Shown: piece after piece, positions 26,370 through 56,473 of the stretch
How the letters are laid out: every line of letters begins with the position of its first letter
How positions within the stretch are numbered: position 1 is the first letter of the stretch
Source: Phoronis australis
Taxonomy: Eukaryota > Phoronida > Phoronidae
DNA: 56,473 nucleotides
Direction of reading: 5' to 3'
Assembly: GCA_002633005.1 (NCBI GenBank)
Contig: NMRA01000225.1
Span: forward strand, 243,297-299,769
The notes under the pieces: generated by a model
What the model was told of the DNA's origin: nothing
The model's database searches: none
What the model saw: the letters and a program-made list of their open reading frames with translations, nothing else
Made by a program: the position numbers and the translations under genes

Positions 26370-26988
26370 GACTAGATGGATGAACTCGATAGGGGAATAA
26401 TGTAACATGACAGAGCAACAGCAGGTCAAAGGAAAATGAATCCGAATAACTAGGTGGATGAACCCGGTAGGACATTGCGAGGCAGATGGAGACACCTGGC
26501 TGATTCTTGATGATCGGGGAAACTAAGTTCTAATTTTCAAATTTGTAGCGTTTCCTGTAATGATGCCCTTTAGGATCAGAGACCATCATTCTGGCTTTGT
26601 ACTTGCTGTCCCGTGTTTTGAGGCCGAGTTCCTCGTCCCATTTTTGTTGCATACGATGATATTCACTTATTTTCGTATAGTTTGTGTTTTTTCACACGAT
26701 TAATCTCATTTCCCTATTCAATTTCAAGGCTTGACTAAAAACGCCATCTGGTGTTTGTGGATGCCATAGCGGGATAGCAGACATTTGCACGTTATGATAT
26801 GGTCAAGATCCAGATGTCTTGCTTTTTCATATTCTATTGTTGGCAGCTATATTATAACATGAAAACATCAGGGACCAGTTTCACTGAAAGAATTACAATG
26901 GTCATAAATCTCATATTCACTGAGTTAAATATTTAGTTTTGGCTTCCTTCTAAAATGAAGCTTTTAAGTTCTGGTAAAACTCCTAATA

Positions 26989-26994
26989 TTTATT
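26989..26994 (-). terminator. Candidate M6-like gene poly(A) signal
   Basis: The minus strand reads AATAAA here, about 510 bases after the M6-like stop codon and only 11 bases from the plus-strand AATAAA used as the ALG8 candidate. Inference from position. Confidence 0.35.
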
Positions 26995-27005
26995 TGTGGT
27001 AATGC

Positions 27006-27011
27006 AATAAA
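27006..27011 (+). terminator. Candidate ALG8 poly(A) signal
   Basis: AATAAA lies 637 bases after the ALG8 stop. A second AATAAA is at 27095-27100. Placement is by hexamer and distance only. Confidence 0.4.
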
Positions 27012-27501
27012 AGCTAAACAGGTTGCAAAGATTCCACCTTTCAATGAAACAGATCGCTCGAGTCCATAAGTGTCACAGGAAATAATTCATCAGTAATAAA
27101 TGTTGCTAAATAATTTTTCGGCAGGTGCAATTTCCAACAAATTCTATATTTGTACGGTAATATTTAATACACATACATTTACCTTACACATACAATACAC
27201 AATAGGAAAGCACTTTACTACATGTTGACCACTCTGGTGGATAAAATATTAAAACATCAAATTCACTTTACTTGCAAGAATGAAGTGAACGTGCAAATTG
27301 ACGAGGAAATCCTTTGATTTTTGAAAGGGACACAAATGCCTACCCTTTACTATAGGTTTGATTGAAATTCCGAAAACTTTCTTGTAGTTTCTCAAATGTA
27401 GAGAACACTTGCTTGTGATACAGTTATGCCAGGTCACGCTTACCGAAACAAAGTAAGCAGTCTTTCAATTTGACTTTAAAGCAAATGTCTTCACTAATAA
27501 A

Positions 27502-27678
27502 TCACTGGGCGTGTCCCCGATGGTAATGATTATTTTTGGTAAAAGTATAGGCTCTCGTGTATAGCACCATTGGTATTACTGATCCTGGTTGAGTAGTAAT
27601 GACCTCTGTTGTGTTGTACACAAGTCTTGTGATGGGGTCTACGTGTACAGGCACATCACAAATACTTATCACCCATGT
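27502..27678 (-). CDS. Tentative M6-like last exon (cytosolic tail and stop)
   Basis: An open frame encodes ICDVPVHVDPITRLVYNTTE and a tail ending HYHRGHAQ at TGA (27504-27502). If the N at 27680 is t on the plus strand, the minus strand has acceptor TGTAG and the exon starts in phase 0, as needed. It resembles no known M6 tail that I can recall; support is positional plus the open frame. Confidence 0.45.
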   Translation of the reverse strand, partial: TWVISICDVPVHVDPITRLVYNTTEVITTQPGSVIPMVLYTRAYTFTKNNHYHRGHAQ

Positions 27679-30600
27679 CNACATTCAAAATCTTTTCCTG
27701 GTGCGCGTCTGAGGCAATTGAGTCAACAGCGTGACACGAACCCTCAAACACTGATATTGTACGCAAGCGGTGGGGAATATTACAATTTCTCAAAATAAGA
27801 TCGTAATATCCAGCAGGTTCTCAGTAAAATAACAGGAGGGACTACTAAAACATCCAGTCGACTTTACCCTTAACTTTGAGGGAGGAGCAAGAGACCCTCC
27901 ATTTTCAGTCCACACAAAATAGGCGTATAATTTAAATTTAAAAAGACTAAAATCATGGCGTCTTTCACAACGTTTGTCACAAAAGTTGAAGAAAACCACA
28001 ACATTCGATGTACAGTAATGAATGACATCATTGAGCAATAAAAGTGAAACGAAATATGAGATGTATAGATACAACTTTAGCAAATGCTGGCACTACATAC
28101 TTTACATCCGCTACACATGCAGAAAGTGGACTTAAACATCTAAACTAAAACATAACCAACATACTTGGTTTTAACATACATGTTTACGATATGTCCATGA
28201 TATGTTAAACACCGATATTATGCATGCAAAGTAGCTAATACCGCATTGCCGCGCCGTTACGCCCATGGGCGTCTGTGCGGAATTGTCCTTACATGCGAAA
28301 CTTAGGCACATGCGCCAATAAGCGAGCCATTTGCGCAAAACACCAGCATTACTTCGGATAAAAACCCATGGGCGTAAAAGCGCAGCAACACGGTAGTACA
28401 AAACTTTTCACCAATTTTCTTGAAAATCCGTCAAAGAACTCCAAAGATACAAGGGCACAAGTAAAAAATGCCTTAGGAGGCACAGCGTAGTAAAAAATCG
28501 GTCCGGGTGCGCCTGTGTTGGGATTCAGTTAATGCATGGGCCTGTGTAGGAGGCATTACCTACCTAGGCTTATATTCGGAACTTAGGTGCACGCGCCAAT
28601 AGGCGAACCACTTGGGTAAAGAAGGCCGCGAAAAAGGCGTTACTTCAGATATAAGCCGATGAGCCTAAAGGCGAAACAATACGAAGTTAAAGCTGCTAAA
28701 ACCTGCCATTGACAACAACTTGATACTTAAATTATGGATGTGATCTCAACTTGTTATTCAAAAAAGCTTGGAATGAGTTCGTCTTTGCTTGAGAACATGC
28801 TTTGTGCGTAAGATAACTTACAGAGCCTGGTCTCAGCAAAAACGCATTGCCCGTTCCTTTCAAGGCAAGAAACCATATTTAATTCTTTGAGGAACAACGG
28901 TAACTTATTTTTGTGACGGAGGAACGGTTCATAGCCGTTTTAATACACAACTATATGAGTTAAAGTGGTAAACCAGTGCGACTTTAAAAATTGCATAAAT
29001 TAATAAAAATGCCATAAAACCCACGAGTCACTTTCATGAGTACATGACATGGGATCAAATGACGGGGTTGGTGCGCATAAGTAACACTGTATAAGTACGC
29101 CCCTGTGTAGATAGTGCTGACGTTCACCAGTAACAGGTGATGTCGATTAGCAGACGACAGGCATTCTTGCTATTCTACATCTGCGTTCTGGTAACAGGTG
29201 ATGTCGATTAGCAGACAACAGGCACACTTGCGATTCTACATCTTCGTGTCCAGAATGGACCCAGTGGACCCGCGCACCTCGGCGTGTTTGTATGCATTGA
29301 ATGTTGTCAACCTCGTCTCTTTCAAGTGTTTGTAGTTAGCTCCCATTGCAATCAAGAATTGAACCTACAACATCATCCAGTTCATTGGCATGTTTCTGGG
29401 TGAACAGTATGCTATAACCGAAATGTTACGCCAATGGAAACGACTTGTGACTGTTGTAAGAATCACCGCCACTAGAGTTTTTTTCTTTGCAGTAAGGAAA
29501 ATTATTCTGCGCCTCGGCTTTGAATCAATGAGTTTTTACTTCATACATTTAGTACCAAGAAACCACGAATTTCAGAAACCATTGCGTTGGACCTAGCTTC
29601 TGAATAACCTATAAAGTAGTTGGTCTACCGTTTCACCATTTCGTCTTTTTTGGAAATTGGCTGGAAGACTAACATTCTGAACACTAGAACTAACATGCGA
29701 GGCCAAGAAACATGGACATTACTTACCAGACTTAACACAATAATAAACCCAGACAGGAAGGCCGTTAAGTAGTAGACAGAGATGCCTTTCATGTCGTTCC
29801 AAAAGCTTGTAAGTCCAGATGAACAGTATTTTTTGGACTCGTGGTACCCTTAAAATTTGAAATAGAATGCCGTAAGAAATACTTACTGTTGATAAGCGGA
29901 ACAATAAGTGGCGAAACACAAACAGAGATGGTTATCCAAAGACAAGCAAGGCGTTACCTATCTGTGTCAATGATTAACGCCATAATCACAGTTACAACAA
30001 CGGAAGCTCAGTTTCCCAATTAGACGTGGTCTACACCCCAAGGCACATTAGAAACTGCACTCGCGCTCACCTGGTATTACCTCAAAGCATTAGCCAATTC
30101 CCAAATTTTAGGACATACCCCCGCTCGAACTAATTCATAACATGAAGCACGTTAAGGTCCTTACCATAATTCATAAGATCTATGCAGTCGACTGACTTGA
30201 TATCCGCCAAATAATGCAACAAGGCAAAGGCGGCTAGCGGCAGCATCATCAAACAGCAGAGTAGCACCCAGGTCACGTTAGATATATAGCCCAGGATAAT
30301 CATCTGAAAGAACAACGTACAGAATACAGACGAGTCGGCTCAATGTGGTCACCATACACTCAGATGCACGTGTATATTTGCCACTCTCAAGTTCCAAAAT
30401 CGCCTCTGTCGCCACCCCACGAGATAGCTATTTGTACTCTCCAAATCGGGAGATTTAGCAGTGCGAGTGTTGTGACCTACAGGCTATGTCTTGCACCAAC
30501 TTTCTCGCGCTCGTTTTGTTGCGTCACTCACCAATTTAGCACCATATTTACGACGGTTACAGACTCCTGACAAAAAGCTGACTTTTGGACCGCTTGCCTT

Positions 30601-32599
30601 CAAAATTGGCGGTAAAATGGACATCACCAGCTTAGCGCGTACATCAACCAGTGAACCCCGCGGTATAGCAGTCAAACGCTTTGGTGGTGAAGCTAAATTT
30701 CACTCAATAGATGACGAGAGTATTTTAAGCCTTTATTTCAGCGAATGTTTGTCAACCAATGCCGAGAATTGGCGATTTGTAATCAAATTGTATAACAACG
30801 GATTTTGTTGTTTTACAGCTCTGGTCAAAGCTGATAATTTCAACAACGTTGCCGCACCCAATATTAACCGGAAAATTCGTTTTGGATCTAAAACCGAGAA
30901 TGTTCCTTTAACGTGTTCCTTACCCACATTCAATTGTTTTCTGGGCTTTGGAAGAACAAAGCGTAGACTAAAAACACTCGGTAGATTACTTGATGCTCTG
31001 AGCATGCGCACAAGAAACTATCTGGGTAAGTAATCTTAATCGAAAGTTTGCCCCTTAAGACAGAAGGTGGTGCTGATGACCGCTTTTAAGAGCAAATAAA
31101 TCACAGGAAGAATGATGAGTTAGCTACAGATCGTCTAATCACTTGATTTAAACTGTGATAGGCATGTCGTGTTCAAAGCGGTCATTGTGAATCCAATCAC
31201 CGTACCAATATATTGAACGCTCTGCCGATTGCATTTCTCTTGCTGGACACGAAAATGTCCCGACTGTTGCTACCAGACGATATGGCGGCAACTATCAGGA
31301 AAACTGTACACAACACAAACGTTGTCACCGTGACCCCGATCACTGCATACTCTGTGAATGGAAGGCTGAAATAGAACAAGAACATCTAAAAGACACTGTC
31401 TTCCAAAGTAGGACCCAGGGTCTAATCGTTTCATTCGAGACGGAACTCGAAATTTTGTTTGTCATTTTCTGTTTTGCTTGTGTGCAAAAATCAAGAAAAG
31501 TGTCAATGCTCGAATTCACAACGGGTTACATAATAGGCTAATCTAGTTTGCAGTTAATGATCCCAGAATTATGGATAAAAGTTGAGAATCTGAACTCGAA
31601 ATTTCGAGTGTTTACTCAAATTCTCCAGTGCTTAATCGAATTTTTAGCTTGAATCTAGGAGACATCGAGTATGGATTCGAACCAGAATCTCATTTGCATA
31701 ACCCATTATGTACTGGAGCACAGAATGCTAGCCATTTATGCTGCATTGGCAAAAAGTAGAACTGAAAATGACAAAAATAATTCCGAGTTCGATCCAGAGT
31801 AAAGACTAGCCCCCATTCCCAGATCTACTGCAACGGGTTCATGAACTGATGAAACCTTAAAGTTATGCAGGGCTTATTGACAAGTCGGCGTATTTAGTCA
31901 ACTATCAACATGGCTGCAGCTTTTAAGTAAGGGAAACTATACGTTTCCTGAAAGTACAAACAAATAAGATTTGATTTTGGACTCTATACCCATCTGCCGT
32001 GAAATAAGTCAGGTGATCACGTGTTTTTAGTGCAAATACTGTAATTTGGTTTCACATAAATGTTAAAGATGACCGTTACAGTTTTCTACATCATCATTTC
32101 GTTTTCGTTGCACACATCTGTTTATTTTCGTTCATAAAAATAATGGAAGTTTTAATTCTCGAAAGCCTCTCATGCAAAAGTCTGACATTTTAAAAACAAT
32201 TCTTTTGTAGAACATTGCGTATCTGAAAGTTTCGTACAAATACTACCAGCCATTACCGAGATATAATGCTCCGAATTTAGCCAATTCTGGCCATTTTCTA
32301 AGGTCCTAAGTAACCTCCAACGGACCAAACCGTGAAACGGTCTCTGATCAGACACGTGTATTGATTGAAGTGTATACTATTTGAATCCAAGTTGCACGTG
32401 GGCTTCAGAAATGGTAATCATTTCTCAGGCTGCTTAATCACTTACAACTCCTCAAAGTCCAGAATCGCTCGAGACCGCGAGACCCCTAACAACGTGCATA
32501 CTGTCCAGCCACACAGACCCATAAACATCAGTATCCATGCCAGTAGTGACACACATGGGACGCCTGCCAGGCAGCGCAGACACGGCGAGTCGCTACTAC
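27502..32599 (-). CDS. M6/proteolipid (PLP/DM20/M6) family four-TM membrane protein, first exon missing
   Basis: M6 and PLP proteins are plasma-membrane tetraspans of neurons and glia involved in membrane and neurite organisation. Exons in transcript order are 32446-32599, 31206-31365, 30165-30303 and 29727-29848, then tentatively 28180-28272 and 27502-27678. The first four join in phase and align block by block with human GPM6A: the Cys-rich CLRCLAGVPC, TM1, TM2 (YAVIGVTVTTFVLCTVFLIV), TM3 plus the second extracellular loop ending DCIDLMNYG, and KKYCSS (human KKICTV) leading into TM4. Exon boundaries coincide with those of vertebrate M6. The start exon, expected to be short and to end in phase 1, was not found upstream. 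The C-terminal exons are weaker. A claudin-like or other tetraspan is less likely given the loop cysteines. Confidence 0.8.
28180..28272 (-). CDS. Tentative M6-like exon 6 (TM4 end)
   Basis: The frame encodes SYFACIISVFNISWTYRKH, resembling human VHYLMVLSANWAYVKD at the cytosolic end of TM4, with donor CAT/GTATGT. The better-placed acceptor (ATTAG, directly before this peptide) is one base out of phase with exon 5. An upstream CACAG gives a phase-correct 31-codon exon but inserts about 12 residues in TM4 and lies in a repeat. Uncertain. Confidence 0.5.
28262..28690. repeat. GC-rich degenerate repeat, two copies
   Basis: ACTTAGGCACATGCGCCAAT (from 28299) recurs as ACTTAGGTGCACGCGCCAAT (from 28581); each is followed by a GGCGAACC/AGCGAGCC block, a TTACTTCGGAT/TTACTTCAGAT block and an AAGGCGAAACA/AAGCGCAGCAACA block. 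Both copies are rich in CpG, unlike their surroundings. A similar GTAGGCGC-rich patch occurs at 18740-18860. Repeat of unknown class overlapping the tentative M6 exon 6. Confidence 0.65.
29130..29251. repeat. 61-bp tandem duplication
   Basis: TAACAGGTGATGTCGATTAG occurs at 29131 and 29192; the following bases CAGAC(G/A)ACAGGCA and ATTCTACATCT are shared. Two units with modest divergence, in intron 5 of the M6-like gene. Confidence 0.85.
29727..29848 (-). CDS. M6-like exon 5 (loop end, TM4 start)
   Basis: Acceptor AATTTTAAG fits the phase left by exon 4. It encodes YHESKKYCSSGLTSFWNDMK, then GISVYYLTAFLSGFIIVLSL, the start of TM4; KKYCSS parallels human KKICTV. Donor CTG/GTAAGT, phase 0. Confidence 0.85.
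30165..30303 (-). CDS. M6-like exon 4 (TM3, second extracellular loop)
   Basis: Acceptor TTCTTTCAG. MIILGYISNVTWVLLCCLMM and LPLAAFALLHYL form TM3; the loop DIKSVDCIDLMNYG parallels human NLCLDLRQFG. Donor TATG/GTAAGG, phase 1. Confidence 0.9.
30491..31033 (+). other. 180-codon open frame inside a dispersed repeat
   Basis: An uninterrupted plus-strand frame lies in intron 3 of the minus-strand M6-like gene, fully within the 902-base intron. The protein is basic and I recognise no domain. The part from 30655 to 30900 aligns with a broken copy at 19819-20075, so this is most likely a mobile-element remnant rather than a host gene. Its length is unusual for this AT-rich window. Confidence 0.45.
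31206..31365 (-). CDS. M6-like exon 3 (TM2 and cytosolic loop)
   Basis: Acceptor CTATTTCAG. It encodes LPFTEYAVIGVTVTTFVLCT and then VFLIVAAISSG, a basic loop and AFNIL before donor TTG/GTACGG. It matches the human exon ending ..CGRCVSAW in position and layout. Confidence 0.87.
32446..32599 (-). CDS. M6-like exon 2 (Cys-rich N-terminus, TM1)
   Basis: Acceptor TTTTTGTAG precedes GSSDSPCLRCLAGVPCVSLL, like human CFECCIKCLGGIPYASLI; the cysteines are typical palmitoylation sites. TM1 follows. Donor GAGTT/GTAAGT, phase 2, matching exon 3. Confidence 0.85.

Positions 32600-56473
<23,874 letters not shown>

Noticed and set aside
29719-29919. 66-codon minus-strand frame overlapping M6-like exon 5
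   Set aside because: It is the wrong frame; the phase-consistent frame from 29848 gives KKYCSS and TM4.

Overview
This is animal nuclear DNA, not a bacterial accessory region. Its coding sequence is split into short exons with GT-AG (once GC-AG) introns. It is AT-rich, carries one 616-base assembly gap (12775-13390) and one isolated N (27680), and is littered with tRNA-derived SINEs, short inverted-repeat elements and tandem repeats. The proteins look like those of an invertebrate deuterostome. Amphioxus (Branchiostoma) is my best guess, because a minisatellite sits exactly on an exon/intron junction, a habit I recall being reported for amphioxus introns. A hemichordate or other marine invertebrate is not excluded.

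Four genes can be read by splicing. (1) AASDHPPT, minus strand, 4069-10856: five exons, 286 codons, a complete Sfp-type phosphopantetheinyl transferase. (2) ALG8, plus strand, 12095-26369: twelve exons, 550 codons, a complete ER dolichyl-P-glucose-dependent glucosyltransferase. (3) An M6/proteolipid-family four-TM protein, minus strand, 27502-32599: the first exon was not found and the last two exons are uncertain. (4) A GH13 alpha-glucosidase/rBAT (SLC3A1)-like protein, plus strand, exons at 41899-55823: the N-terminus was not found and the gene runs off the right edge.

Layout: 1-4068 intergenic; AASDHPPT and ALG8 head-to-head with about 1.24 kb between start codons; ALG8 and M6 tail-to-tail with candidate poly(A) signals only 11 bases apart near 27.0 kb; 32.6-41.9 kb gene-poor, where first exons or promoters of M6 and the glucosidase may lie; then the glucosidase gene with a 12.1-kb first visible intron full of diverged repeats. 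The genes are unrelated in function (protein 4'-phosphopantetheinylation, N-glycan precursor assembly, neural-type membrane protein, sugar hydrolase or amino-acid transporter subunit).

The most striking object is the array at 7301-8137: 27 units of 31 bp, apparently identical by eye. Each unit contains the last 15 coding bases of AASDHPPT exon 3 plus the first 16 bases of the intron, so the array holds 27 copies of the same 5' splice site inside the codons for the enzyme's third signature motif. Other points worth a look are a probable GC-AG intron in the glucosidase gene, a repeat-invaded M6 exon, a possible decayed copy of the end of ALG8 exon 8, and several MITE/SINE families.
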